Source of the DNA: Pueraria montana var. lobata
Lineage: Eukaryota > Streptophyta > Magnoliopsida > Fabales > Fabaceae
Assembly: GCA_026413185.1 (NCBI GenBank)
Contig: CM048650.1
Span: 96,181,730-96,245,729 of the forward strand
Direction of reading: 5' to 3'
DNA length: 64,000 bases
Shown: positions 13,301-24,240 of the stretch, in pieces
Layout: every line of letters starts with the position of its first letter
How positions within the stretch are numbered: the first letter of the stretch is position 1
Translations under genes and position numbers: made by a program
The notes under the pieces: generated by a model
The model's database searches: none
Seen by the model: the letters and a program-made list of their open reading frames with translations, nothing else
Told to the model about the DNA's origin: nothing

Positions 13301-13445
13301 TGTCCCTTTCTCCCCCTTCTCCTTTCTTTTGACCTGTATGGCATTGTAAAGAAAGTTAGATATGAATGTTTTCTGTAGCATATATTTCAAGCTAGAATCT
13401 GATTGAGCTTGGAAAATTTGCAGGAAGCGGCAAATAATATTTTGA
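7363..13445 (+). CDS. CSN7: COP9 signalosome complex subunit 7 (CSN7), nine exons
   Basis: PCI-domain subunit of the COP9 signalosome, the nuclear complex that removes NEDD8/RUB from cullins and represses photomorphogenesis in the dark (Arabidopsis FUSCA5). Exons: 7363-7530, 8204-8279, 9292-9380, 9906-9995, 10671-10715, 10832-10902, 11381-11513, 12620-12687, 13424-13445. All introns are GT-AG and the phases join to one 253-aa frame. Family landmarks in order are IVEATSHPNLFAFSDIL (about 33-49), YLDMLRLFAHGTW, PDQILKLKQLTVLTLAE, DVRELEDFLINECMY, GIVRGKLD, then a charged helical tail (EKKHRKDVEEKVQKVKSLIK), VMDYEDRGR and a basic C-terminus KRKRQIIF. Length and exon order match plant CSN7. An ATG repeat (MEMEMEQ) makes the exact start slightly uncertain. 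An AATAAA follows the stop at 13453. If the last intron is not spliced, a different tail ends at 12733. Confidence 0.93.
7797..8165. repeat. Tandem duplication inside CSN7 intron 1
   Basis: A block beginning CATGTTTTTATGGC and continuing through GAGGTAATATGAAAA and TTTTGCCAATTCA is followed by a second, diverged copy (from about 8003). The second copy ends about 40 bp before the acceptor of exon 2. AT-rich trinucleotide runs (TTA)n separate the halves. Confidence 0.7.
12735..13104. mobile_element. Foldback MITE (MULE type) in CSN7 intron 8
   Basis: The termini are inverted: left GTGTAAAATATATTTTAGG, right reverse complement GGGTAAAATGTATTTTTAGG, and the arms (CAAAATTGATCTTAG type) continue inward. 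Flanks TTAATTAAT (12726-12734) and TTGATTAAA (13105-13113) agree at 7 of 9 positions, consistent with an old 9-bp duplication. It is interrupted by a SINE. It begins 47 bp after the exon 8 donor. Confidence 0.65.
12953..13050 (+). mobile_element. tRNA-derived SINE (Au-like head) nested in the MITE
   Basis: The text GAGGGCGAGCCCTGGTGCAA, then GGACTCGAATCC (pol III B-box position) and CTCTCTTTGCATAT resembles the head of the plant Au SINE family. It is flanked by a perfect 10-bp direct repeat GAACTAAGAT (12943-12952 and 13051-13060). It is shorter than a full Au SINE and lacks that family's usual tail, so the family name is tentative while the insertion is well supported. Confidence 0.65.
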
Positions 13446-13638
13446 ACATTGGAATAAATGAAGCCGCTCATTGGATGGGTGTTTTAGTAGCTTGCCTGAC
13501 TTTTACTTGGGAAAAGAGGAGAAAACCTGTTATTTCTTAGGGTTGTACTTTGGAAATTGATGGTACTTGTTGAACCAGTATTGGTCATATATTGAGTTGG
13601 CAAGTACAAGCTGAGATGGTGGTGTGGCATTTTCTTTT

Positions 13639-13904
13639 GAGTAAATTACATGGATCCCTTCTGAGATTTGCCCTAATTACACCTGGTACTCCTCCATTTT
13701 TGAACCCTACATAAATCCTCCTAATTTTTTGATTTTCGTTACACCGATCTCCCCTCTTAAGTTTAAATTGTTACACCGATCCCCCTCTTAAGTTTGAAAA
13801 ATCTTACACTGACCCCCCCCAGGGATACTCAAAGTAATGTCAAAAAATAGAGGGGTACTAAGTGTAATAAGAATAAACCTTAAGAGGATCAGTGTAATTA
13901 ACTC
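13639..13904. mobile_element. Foldback MITE (MULE type) downstream of CSN7
   Basis: The terminal inverted repeats are GAGTAAATTACATGGATCC on the left and, reversed, GAGTTAATTACACTGATCC on the right. Perfect 9-bp direct repeats TTTTCTTTT flank it (13630-13638 and 13905-13913). Inside, the phrase TTACACCGATC(T)CCCCTC is duplicated. It begins 193 bp after the CSN7 stop codon, so it may lie in or near the 3' end of the transcript. Confidence 0.8.
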
Positions 13905-13913
13905 TTTTCTTTT

Positions 13914-15410
13914 TGGTTGGTAAATGAATGATATGCTGTTTTTCCCTGTATTATGCCTCGTATATACTGCCTCTTTGTGGGTGTTTGATTTTTTGTTTTG
14001 GTTTTTAAAAACTATTTTATAAAATGATTTTCAAAAGCTAATTTTTAGAGGATAGAAATGGGAGATGTTAAAATATTAGGAGAATATAAGTAATAAAAAA
14101 ACTGAAAAATAAAAGACCACTGCAACAAAAATGTAATTGTTTTAAAAAATTATTCTTGTCGAACACATTTTTTTGTTTTTAAAAATAAAATCATTTTTAA
14201 AAATAAGATACGAATAAACCTTACGTATTTCAAAATTAGATATATATTCTAGCATAAAAAAGCTGATGGCCTCCATCTTGGTAAAACTATAGCTGGTGTG
14301 CGTATAAAACGCAGTTATACACTCATACTGCTTTTTTAAAAGTGACATTTTGTACCATGGGTTCAATTTATGTGGATAATGCTCTTCAAATTTGACGTTG
14401 TCTCAAATAATGTCTCCATCGTTTATTTAATTTAAAATGTATGTATTATAATTTTAGTATTTTCGTCTTTTAAATTATGTCTTAAATTGCTTTTTACTTT
14501 TAAAATATATTTTTTGTTCAACTTGGTCTTTAACTTTTTATGTTTCAAGTTTGTCTTTTCTATTGTAACTTTTAAGTTTGTCTATAATCAATGTTTGTTA
14601 TAATGATGATAAATTTGATTATTGGTTTCTCAAAATTTTATTGCAAATTAGTTTTTTTTTATTATTGGAATTGGGTTTTTATATGCTTTATCCTCTTATT
14701 TTTCTTCTCTTACTACTGTCATAGAATGCAAATTTTATGTGTTTCTTCTCTATCTCTTCGAAGAAAAGGAAAGCCTAGAAAGAATCAAATGAGATACATA
14801 CAGAAGTGCGATCCTATAGTAATAAAAGATGGAAACTTGCTCGGTTTAACTATACAACATATCTCGGAAAATAACATTCAACAATAAAAAGACAATTTTA
14901 AGATCACAAATAAAATTCAAATTTAACACAATGGTGAAGGATAACATGAAAATACTCCATCCTTTTTTTTTTTTGATAGAGAAAATACTCCATCCTATTA
15001 CCCCGAATATCTTTATTTTGAAGCTGATTTTTCTAAAGAGAACAACTAACTTTAAATGCTAAAGTAATTTTATATGCATAACAAATTGTGTATGTGTTAG
15101 AATACTAATTGTTAATTTTTTTTTATCCGTAAGAATCAAATATAAGTATTAATGAGTTTATAACAACTTAATCAATTGAACTAGACTTCTTAATCAATTG
15201 TTAATTTTTCAATTAACGATGAAGCTTATTTACTTTAGAAAGTCAAATTTAATTTTTTATAGTATTTTTCTCTCACTTTTTTTTTTGTCAGCCTAAAGAA
15301 GAATGTAGTATTTTTCTCTCACTTGATTTCAAAAGTTTTCATTTTTCAACATTTTTTTTAATTGTCCTTTCGGTTTAGGTTTGAAGATCTTGGTATAAGA
15401 TTATGTTTCC
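13914..15410. other. AT-rich spacer, no gene recognised
   Basis: The open frames here (for example 14591-14887 on + and 14142-14366 on -) have non-ATG or arbitrary starts, biased composition and no domain. I see no bounded element. Confidence 0.5.
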
Positions 15411-15422
15411 CTCCTCCTCCTC

Positions 15423-15506
<84 letters not shown>
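15411..15506. repeat. Compound microsatellite (CTC)n(CT)n(TA)n
   Basis: Uninterrupted CTC repeats pass into about 22 CT units and then about 18 TA units. Confidence 0.98.
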
Positions 15507-15508
<2 letters not shown>

Positions 15509-16634
15509 AAAACTCCACGTGTAACAATTCATAAAAAAAAAAACTCCACGTGTAACGGTGTCATTTATAAAGTACTAACACCTGATGGTACATACATTTT
15601 TTTGGTTTTTTTTTTTAATTAAGAGTAATGCTAATTTATATGGTACTTGCAAAGAGCTATACACCTAGACTAATGCTCTTTAAACTACATCAATTGCCAA
15701 CATATCTAAATTCATCCAGAATAATAAGTAATTTTTTTTTTCAATATTATTGTTTATAAGCAACTTTTTAAATAATACTATTTTGGTCAAAATACCCTCT
15801 CGTGTGTTTCATCTTTCTCACGTTTTCACTCCACCATCAAGAGCTTCCTTTACTACTATTTGGTGTGGCAAGATTGAGTTGAGAGACAATAATTTATCAG
15901 AACTTGTCCTTGTTTCTCGGAAGGTCAATGATTGCCATGTGAACGGATATGGCGAGCTGTATGTGTCACATGCCAATTTATTGCATTGGAAGAAACTAGG
16001 ATTTGTCCGTACAACGCACGGTTTCAAATTGAGTAATGCTATTTCCTCCGAACTCAGTGTGCTGATACACCCTCCGACCCAATAAAATTTAGCCATCTGT
16101 CAATACTTGAGTTTAACTTTTTAAAGATTTTTTTTTCCAAACTTACCCCTTACTTGAGAAGAACTTTTACGTTAACTTTATTACCCTATGTTCTCTCTCT
16201 CTCCATCTGTCAACTTTATTGCCCTCTATTCTCTCTCTCAACTTCTCGTTTTTTCTTCAGTTTTCGTTCTCTCTTAGAGTCTTATCCCTTCATCTTCTTT
16301 TATTCATTAATCTCTTTGAGTTGGTTAGATGTTTTAGTAAATATGTCTCTAAAATCATGTAAAAATACATTAACTGGACTGCAATTATAACTTGATCTGA
16401 TATGGCACAAGATAAATTTGATAGAATTTCATATGCACATCTTGAACAGGATTGATTTTGTGGTACATGATTTTGATGACTTCGGCGTTGGTTTTTTAAT
16501 TGTTTCTATTTCTATTTTATTAGTTTTGCAACACGAGATGTTATGTTTCTCCTTCGTTCAGTAAATTAGCAGTGGTTCAATTAAAATTGAACCCAAAACA
16601 AAACAAAAAATACAGAAGCAAAAAAAATTGAACC
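15507..16634. other. Unassigned sequence left of the Athila-like element
   Basis: Open frames of 92-111 codons overlap on opposite strands near 15750-16096, but neither shows a known domain and neither is bordered by clear splice or promoter signals. The block at 16085-16150 resembles, in inverse orientation, the block at about 24140-24210 beyond the retrotransposon. They could be the two ends of an older element into which the retrotransposon jumped. Confidence 0.3.
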
Positions 16635-16638
16635 TGGG

Positions 16639-17898
16639 TGATGCGTAAAATGCGTTCGCAAAGGGCAAGCGTACCCTACGCAGTAGTAACAGTGGACTCT
16701 AGGAGTCCGGATATCGAACCCAAAGGACCAGTCGCATTCCCAAATAATCAATTTCACAAAAAACTAAGCAATCCAGAATATAAAATCAAATTGAGAAGAA
16801 TGGTGGTCAATTATTCTTTTCAAAAGAAAGAGAATCGGAGCAGAAATATTAATGTGAGAACAATTATGATAAAGAAGCCTAGGATTGTGATTTCACATGT
16901 ACCCATTTTCCCCCAATTCTAATCTCAATAAAATCCCTAAATGTGTTACTTGTCAGCGACCTCTTAAATTCGTTAATTAACAATTGATCATAGTTAATAA
17001 CGCTATTTCCCCTAATTTAATTCCCAATTGATCATAGGTGAATTAATTTAGAGCAAATGATAAATCTCATAGAGATTGATTAACAGGTTAATCTATTGGA
17101 AATTCATACAATAAGTTTGATCATGCAAATTGTACAAATCCAATCACTTCACAGTTCAGTTAATCGCAAGCAATTGATCATAGATAGGAGATTAACTAAT
17201 GTTTAGACTGATCGGTCCTAAAAGCAATAAAAGTAGTGAAGAGATACAAATAACTGAATAACATCGAGATTTTATTAAAATTAGAACCGGGGTACAAAGG
17301 TACAGTTACATCACAATCCAGAATTAAGATAAACTAGCCACTCATATTCATGATTAAGCCAGAAAACTCAAAAGAAGACATAAAGATTACAAAAGGGAAG
17401 AAACTTTACAGTGATGATCCCCAATGATATTCTCTACGTCCTCCCGTAGCTCAGAGTCTCTCACAGGACCTCTTTCTCACCCAGAACTCCCCGTTCTCGA
17501 AAATAGAACAAAAGATCAAAGATAAAAGGGTTTCTCATCCTATTTATAATAATTCAAAATTTAAATGGGCTGACAGCGTAACTTACCACGACCGTGGTAA
17601 AATGACCACGGCCGTGGTCCTTGCATAAAGGTCCAATTCTGCTACGCAACCAGCATGGCCATGGTAAAGGTCCTTGCGTTACTTCAATTCTGGCCCTTTT
17701 TTCTTGGTCCTCCAGACAGTGGCATTTTTTGCTAAAAAAAAAAATGCAATTTCCAACTCTTTTCCTCGTGAAGCCTCTTGAGTACCTGTCTTGTATCAAT
17801 TAACACCAAACAGTGAGTTTTGCCAATAAAATATATTCAAAATGTATGAAAATGACATCTAAACTCACATCAAAATGCAATCAAAGTCCGGTTTATCA
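16639..17898 (-). repeat. 3' LTR of the Athila-like element
   Basis: It matches 22409-23647 nearly end to end. It carries one extra copy of the ACCACGNCCGTGGT palindrome near 17583-17620 and an extra stretch (GACATCTAAACTC) near 17851 compared with the other LTR. Confidence 0.93.
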
Positions 17899-17912
17899 AC
17901 CTCCCCACACTT
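17899..17912 (-). promoter_or_regulatory. Polypurine tract of the Athila-like element
   Basis: Read on the minus strand, AGTGTGGGGAGGT directly precedes the 3' LTR, the expected place and composition for the plus-strand primer. A near copy (AAGTGTGGGGAGG) lies further inside at about 19080-19093. Confidence 0.7.
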
Positions 17913-19334
17913 GAGCATTACTTGCCCTCAAGCAATTATTCTGAGTCAAATATCAAAACCAATTCCCTCTAGTCAGAACTTGTAACAGAACCCCAATTTA
18001 TTCTTAATGGAAAATGAAACATAAGCAACAATAAAAGCAACAAAGTGCAGCAGAATTTTTCCAAAGAATCCATTAGACTTAAAACACTTGCATAAATGAC
18101 CAATTTTCCATGAGCCTGGTTCACTCATCTCTCATTCTCTCAGTGTTTCAAGGTCAACAAAAATTCTCTCAACTCACACTTAATTGAGCATGTTCACAAA
18201 TCTATTCATCAATCAACTCAACTCAATCAACTTTTCACAAACAGAACAAATGAGGCATGACAGGGTGTAATGGGGCCCAGTTTATAATGATAGGTAGATG
18301 CTGAAAGGAAAGGACAACAAAGGGCTCTAATGGCAGTTCACACTCAGTGATCTAAAATCAAAGGGAGCCAATGCCTTCCCTCATCCATTTTTTCACTACC
18401 CATATTTCAGCTCTCACTTCTTCTCCTGTTATTCTATTTTCCTTCTTTATTTTTTTTTCTTCTTCTTCTTTTTTTTGTGTGAAGGTTTTTGACCTTATTT
18501 TATTCAATTCACAGGAGAGGAAGTTGAGAGACACTGAATTCTTTTTTTTTTTTTTTTAACTGGATGCTCTGCATTACATTGGCTTTTCCCCCATCCTTCA
18601 GATCACCAAGCATAAACAAATATACATAATTTCACATAGCAAGGTGACAAATGAATATTTAATTAGGCTCAAAACAGGCGACTAGATGGGGATGTAACAC
18701 AAAATCTGAGTCCAGAAAAATGCCTAACCAATGCCTCAACAGTTTCAGAAAATAAAAAGCCAATCAAGGATATGTATTTCAGGATAGAAAATAGAACATG
18801 CCACCTAAGGTGGATCAGAATCACACACTAAAAGAAACAAAAGCTCAAAACTCACATTTCTATGGCTAAGCTCAAGGGAAAACAATTTATTCAATTATGT
18901 TCAGTGCTAATGTTCATTTCCTTGAAGAAAATCCCACTGCAATGCTACAATTTTTTTTTTCAAAAGGGTTCTGAAAACAAAATTTCATAACTATCAAGAA
19001 TTCAAAAATAACACAGAACAATGTATTGGCATAATCACAAATCACAGCAATTCAAAGCTAGGGAGAAAAACCGTGACCCCCTCCCCACACTTAAAGTATG
19101 CAATGTCCTCAATGCATCCAAATGCATAAATCAATAAGACATGAAAATAAAATGTACTGAAAGAAAACATAAAATAAAGTACTGAAACAAGAAAACAAAA
19201 AAATAGAAAAAGAAACAGAAAAACCTCCTCAAAAGCGGGTCTCTAAGGTATCTGGTAATGCTTCTGGTGAGGAGGGCCAATGAACCTAAAAAAGAAAAGA
19301 AAGAATTTTTTTTTTTTAATTTTTTTTTTCAGTT
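17913..19334 (-). other. Non-coding 3' interior of the Athila-like element
   Basis: No open frame with a recognisable domain. This is where pol and any envelope-like gene would lie in an autonomous relative, but the length is far too short and no pol motif is seen. Confidence 0.6.
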
Positions 19335-19690
19335 TTTTTTTACCATGGCCGTGGTAAAATTTACCACAGCCGTGGTCAGAAAATTTTGACGCTGATTTTC
19401 ACAAAAAATGAAAATTTTCTACTTCCAGGGTCCATTACCAAACCCGTGGTCATTAACCACGGCCATGGTCAATTTAGCACGACCGTGGTCGTAAATGACG
19501 TTGATTTTCACAAAAATTGCAAATTTTTCACTTCCAGGATCCATTGACCACGGCCATGGTCAATTTAGCACGGCCGTGGTCGTAAATGACATTGTTTGGG
19601 GATGTTGGGAGCACAACTGTGGTCAAATATAACCACAACCTTGCTTCTACCACCACGGCTGTGCTAAATTTAACACAGTCGTGGTCCCCA
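19335..19690. repeat. Array of palindromic CCACGGCCGTGG-type repeats
   Basis: Variants of ACCACGGCCGTGGT (self-complementary) occur about ten times, for example ACCATGGCCGTGGT, ACCACAGCCGTGGT and CACGACCGTGGTC. A longer unit (TGATTTTCACAAAAA to TTAGCACGRCCGTGGTCGT, about 110 bp) is repeated twice. The same palindromes occur in both LTRs (17583-17665 and 23353-23435). Confidence 0.9.
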
Positions 19691-19844
19691 CATGCGAGAA
19701 CAACCAAAATAAAACAGTTCCTAAGCTCTAGAATGCAAAATAAAATAATTAAAAGGATACAGTGGGTTCATGAACCCACTCTTCTTAGGTTGCCTCCTGA
19801 GCAGCGCTTGTTTAACGTCCCGAGCCTGACGGGTGAAAAGGAAA

Positions 19845-22128
19845 TCAACCTCCCTCAAACAAGGTGGTATTCCCTTCTTGCAGTAAACCTTCAGCATGCC
19901 CATCCACTCTATAGCCAGGAGCTTCCTTCCCCACACTTGGGTGAAGCTCAGTATCAATCATCTCCACCTTGTCAATGGCTTGCACAAAATTACAGGAAGC
20001 GGAAGAGGAGGAGCTTTTTGCAGTATCATACACTTTAATCACTTCCTCCTCATCACCTAGCCTCAATGTTAATCTCCCTTTTCTGACCTCAATCACGGCA
20101 TCTCCTGTGTTGAGGAAGGGTCGTCCCAAAATAATTGGGATTTCCTCATCCTCCTCAATATCCAGAATAACAAAGTCAGCAGGGAAAATAATTTCCAACC
20201 TTAACCAACAAGTTCTCCACTATTCCTAGCGGATAGGTGAGAGTCCTGTCTGCAAGCAAAATAGATATGTCAGTGGGTTGGGGTTCTTGTAACCCCAACT
20301 TCTTATAAACAGAATAAGGCATTAGATTAATGCTAGCACCCAAATCACATAATGCTCTATCAAATTGCAAATTGCCAATAGTACAAGGAATTGAAAAACT
20401 CCCAGGATCCTTAAGCTTAGGAGGCAATTTCTTTAAAACCACAGCAGAGCATTCTTCGTTGAGGCCAATTGTAGCAAAGTCCGCCAGCTTTCCTTTATTT
20501 GAAAGAATTTCTTTTAAATACTTGGCGTACTTTGGCATTTGAGCAATTGCCTCAGCGAAGGGGATATTAATATGCAAACCTTTTAGCATCTCTATAAATC
20601 TAGCAAAATATCTATCCTCACTCTTGTCTTTCAACCTTTGGGGGAAAGGAACACTTACCTGAGGGGGTGTCAGTACCTCATTTTCCTTCTCTTTCTCAAC
20701 AGTTGGGTTCTCTTCAGTAAGAACCTCCTCTTCTGGAGTTGGAGCTGACTCTTCCTTCTTCTTCTGCTCCTCTTTAGCCTTCTTGCTCCTAGTCATCACA
20801 ACATTCGCCTCCTCCTTCTTAGGATTAGTTTCAGTTTGAGAAGGAAGGGTACCAGGAGCTCTCTGGGATAGCAAAGCTCGCATGCTAAAAAGTTGAGACT
20901 CCATAGTCTTCATGCGCTCATCACTCTTGGCTATATATTGCATCATGACATCCTCCAGTGATGGCATTCTCTCTTCTTGTCTTGACCTCTGATTTTGCAT
21001 ATGTGGAGACCTATACACATTTTGATTCTGCTCCTGCCTGGGACCTTGGTCCCTTTGGTCTCTCCAAGAAAGGTGAGGATGATCCCTCCATCCTTGATTG
21101 AATGTGCTGGAGTAGGGATCATATTCTGCACTCTTCCTACCGGCATAGTTTACCTCTTCCATAGCTTGAGCAAATGCATTACTCACAGGGCATTCTCCTC
21201 TATGGGCTTCCCCACACTTATCACAAGTGGGTGGTGGAAGAGCTGCAGTTAGAAGTTGTACCTGTGCTTTCATCACGGTCTCCATCTGCTTAGACAACTT
21301 CTCCAGCTTCTGATCAATGCTTGAACTAGATGTTCCACCTTCTACTTGGTTCAAAGGTTTCATCAGAATACGCCTATCTGCAGTGTGGTTGTAGGCATTA
21401 GAGGCCATGGCTTCAATGATTCTATTTGCCTCTGTTGGTAATTTAGCCATCAAGGAACCTCCACAAGCAGCGTCGAGGCTAGTCCTATTATGGCTGGATA
21501 CACCTCCATAGAAAATCTGGATGATTCTCTGCTGGCTAAACCCATGATGTGGACAACTCCAAAGCAACTCCTGAAATTTGTCCCAGGCTTCTGACAGGCT
21601 CTCCTGCTCCCTCTGAGCAAAATTGCCTATCTCTCTCTGCATCTGGTCTGTCTTCACTACAGAATAGTACTTCTGGAGGAATTTGTTGGTGCACATCTCC
21701 CAGGTAGTGATGCTGTTGGCCGGAAGTGAGCACAACCAATTGAGAGCTTTCCCGTTAAGTGAGAATGGGAAAGCAGCCAGTCTGATATATTCAGCAGACA
21801 CCCGGGAATATTTTACAGTGCTGGCCATCCTCATGAATCTTCTCAGATGCTCCATCGGGTCCTCAGTAGCCAGCCCATTGAACTGGTTACTCTCTATCAT
21901 CTGGAGGAAGCCATGTTTCAATTCAAAATTGACATCCCCCAGTGCTGGCAATAAGATGCTGTTAGCTACCCCAACTTGAGGAGTGAGATAGTCTAACAGA
22001 GACTGCTCCATAGGTGCGTCATTTTCTTCAGCCATTACTCTTCTTCTTTGTTCCGCTCTGTTCTTCCGAGCAAGTTTTTCGATTTCAGGTTCGTTTACAA
22101 GCTCTGGTCTTTGGGACCTGGTTAGCAT
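19845..22128 (-). pseudogene. Athila-like gag and partial aspartic protease, frameshifted
   Basis: The minus-strand frame starts with ATG at 22128 (MLTRSQRPELV) and stays open for 650 codons. It has a gag core (DPMEHLRRFMRMA, AFPFSLNGKALNWL, WDKFQELLWSCPHHG), a zinc-knuckle-like CDKCGEAHRGEC near residue 304, a Lys/Glu-rich linker, and a retropepsin-like segment with the active-site version DLGASINLMP near residue 613. About 20190 the frame shifts by one base: the rest of the protease (IPIILGRPFLNTGDAVIEV) continues in the frame 20198-19845 and then stops. The particle protein may still be made, but the protease is broken and no polymerase follows. Confidence 0.9.
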
Positions 22129-22384
22129 AAACTTTCAACACAGAAAAGGGATTAAAACGCAACTGGCAAAAGAGAATGAATAGTTAAAATAAACGGATTT
22201 TTTTATAATTAAAATAAAATAAAAATTCAGAAATTAAACGAATAAAAAAATAGATAAATAAAAAAATTAAAATTAAATTAAAATAGATAAAACAGAAAAT
22301 TAAAAGGAACCAAAAACTACTCACAATATGAACAAGAATTGCTTAATTTTCACAAAATAAATTATCTGGGAACTACACAACTAG

Positions 22385-22402
22385 TCCCCGGCAACGGCGC
22401 CA
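22385..22402 (-). promoter_or_regulatory. Primer-binding site matching tRNA-Asp
   Basis: The + strand here, CCCCGGCAACGGCGCCA, equals the 3' end of plant tRNA-Asp including CCA as I know that tRNA. It lies 6 bp inside the 5' LTR. tRNA-Asp priming is typical of Athila/Calypso elements. Confidence 0.85.
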
Positions 22403-22408
22403 GAAACT

Positions 22409-23647
22409 TGATGCGTAAAATGCACTCGCAAAGGGCAAGCGTACCCTACGCAGTAGTAACAGTGGACTCTAGGAGTCCGGATATCGAACCCAAAGGACCA
22501 GTCGCATTCCCAAATAATCAATTTCACAAATAACTAAGCAATCCAGAATATAAAATCAAATTGAGAAGAATGGTGGTCAATTATTCTTTTCAAAAGAAAG
22601 AGAATCAGAGTAGAAAGATTAACGTGAGAACAGTTATGATAAAGAAGCCTAGGATTGTGATTTCACATGTACCCCTTTTTCCCCAATTCTAATCTCAATA
22701 AAATCCTAAATGTGTTACTTGCCAGCGACATCTTAAATTCGTTAATTAACAATTGATCATAGTTAATAACGCTATTTCCCCTAATTTAATTCCCAATTGA
22801 TCATAGGTGAATTAATTTAGAGCAAATGATAAATCTCATAGAGGTTGATTAACAGGTTAATCTACTGGAAATTCATACAATAAGTTTGATCATGCAAATT
22901 GTACAAATCCAATCACTTCACAGTTCAGTTAATCGCAAGCAATTGATCATAGACAAGAGATTAACTAATGTTTAGACTGATCGGTCCTAAAAGCAATAAA
23001 AGTAGTAAAGAGATACAAATAACTGAATAACATCGAGATTTTATTAAAATTAGAACCGGGGTACAAAGGTACAGTTACATCACAATCCAGGGCTAAGAGA
23101 AACTAGTCACTCATATTCATGATTAAGCCAGAAAACTCAAAAGAAGACATAAAGATTACAAAAGGGAAGAAACTTTATACTGATGATCCCCAATGGTATT
23201 CTCTACGTCCTCTCGCAGCTCAGAGTCTCTCACAGGACCTCTTTCTCACCCAGAACCCTCCGTTCTCGAAAATAGAACAAAAGATCAAAGATAAAAGGGT
23301 TTCTCATCCTATTTATAATAATTCAAAATTTAAATGGGCTGACAGCGTAACTTACCACGGCCGTGGTCCTTGCATAAAGGTCCAATTCTGCTACGCAACC
23401 AACATGGCCATGGTAATTTACCATGGCCATGGTCCTTGCGTTACTTCAATTCTGACCCTTTTTTCTTGGTCTTACAGATAGTGGCATTTTTGCTCCAAAA
23501 AAAATGCAATTTCCAACTCTTTTCCAGATGAAGCCTCTTGAGTACCTGTCTTGTATCAATTAACACCAAACAGTGAGTTTTGCCAATAAAATATATTCAA
23601 AATGTATGAAAACTTACATCAAAATGCAATCAAAGTCCGGTTTATCA
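22409..23647 (-). repeat. 5' LTR of the Athila-like element
   Basis: Pair of 16639-17898. The palindrome cluster here (23353-23435) has a different arrangement from the other LTR: one fewer CCACGGCCGTGG unit on one side and an extra CCATGGCCATGG unit on the other. Confidence 0.93.
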
Positions 23648-23651
23648 TGGG

Positions 23652-24240
23652 ACAACAATATACCACACCTAAAACACCTTCATAAGGCCACCAAAAAGGG
23701 GCAATGAAATTGAGATGCAAATAGAATTGAATTACAACATATTGTCAAAATATCCAATATGCAGATGGGAAAAGAATTGAACAAAACACCTAACATAAAT
23801 CCAATTATCCAATGCTACAAGTAGCCCTGCGATTTTCTAAAACTTAATTGCAACAGCTACAAGAAAGAACGCAGCTTTGATTTCTTGGAGACCTCACCCC
23901 TTTCTCCAGCTTCCCTTTTCCTTGTCGGTGGTGGTGCGAAACCTGGCCTTCAAAGAGGGGCTCATTGCGTTGAATCGTGGTGGCAAAGGTGGCAATGCCA
24001 ACAACACTCCAATCGAATCTGTTGTCGTAACCGGCTTTAGGAAGAAAGCACCTCCGATCGGTTGTCGTAACTGGCTTTAGGAAGTGTCGAACTGGCGCGT
24101 GCGTGCGACACGAATGAAGGGGCGTAGTCATCGACTTAGTTACAGTGCAGAAAGGGGTAACTTTGGAAAGATATATATTTTTTTAAAATGTTGCCATGTG
24201 TCAGATTCTAATTGAGTAGCAGGATTTTTCAGATTTTTTT
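23652..24240. other. Unassigned sequence right of the Athila-like element
   Basis: GC content rises at 23880-24130, and opposite-strand open frames of 67 and 95 codons overlap there. Neither shows a known domain. A 25-bp phrase (GGTTGTCGTAACYGGCTTTA...) is present twice (near 24021 and 24059). The base joins with the left flank at 16634 read smoothly as one pre-insertion sequence. Confidence 0.4.

Larger units (their letters stand above)
16639..23647 (-). mobile_element. Non-autonomous Athila-like Ty3/gypsy retrotransposon, complete ends
   Basis: Two similar LTRs of 1260 and 1239 bp, both starting TGATGCGTAAAATGC and ending GGTTTATCA, enclose a minus-strand interior. In the reading direction of the element the order is 5' LTR (22409-23647), tRNA-Asp primer site, gag and partial protease, a palindrome-rich block, a purine tract, then 3' LTR (16639-17898). 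TGGG directly abuts both outer ends (16635-16638, 23648-23651), a 4-bp rather than the usual 5-bp duplication. No reverse transcriptase, RNase H or integrase is present, so it must rely on enzymes from a relative. The primer site and gag style fit the Athila/Calypso group. By-eye LTR divergence is about 3 %, mostly transitions, suggesting a fairly young insertion. Confidence 0.92.

Noticed and set aside
15750..16096. Overlapping frames on both strands (111 and 92 codons)
   Set aside because: No domain, no promoter or splice signals, opposing frames over the same bases. Kept only as unassigned sequence.
19586..20038. 150-codon + strand frame
   Set aside because: It lies antisense to the gag/protease remnant and the palindrome array of the Athila-like element; a shadow frame.
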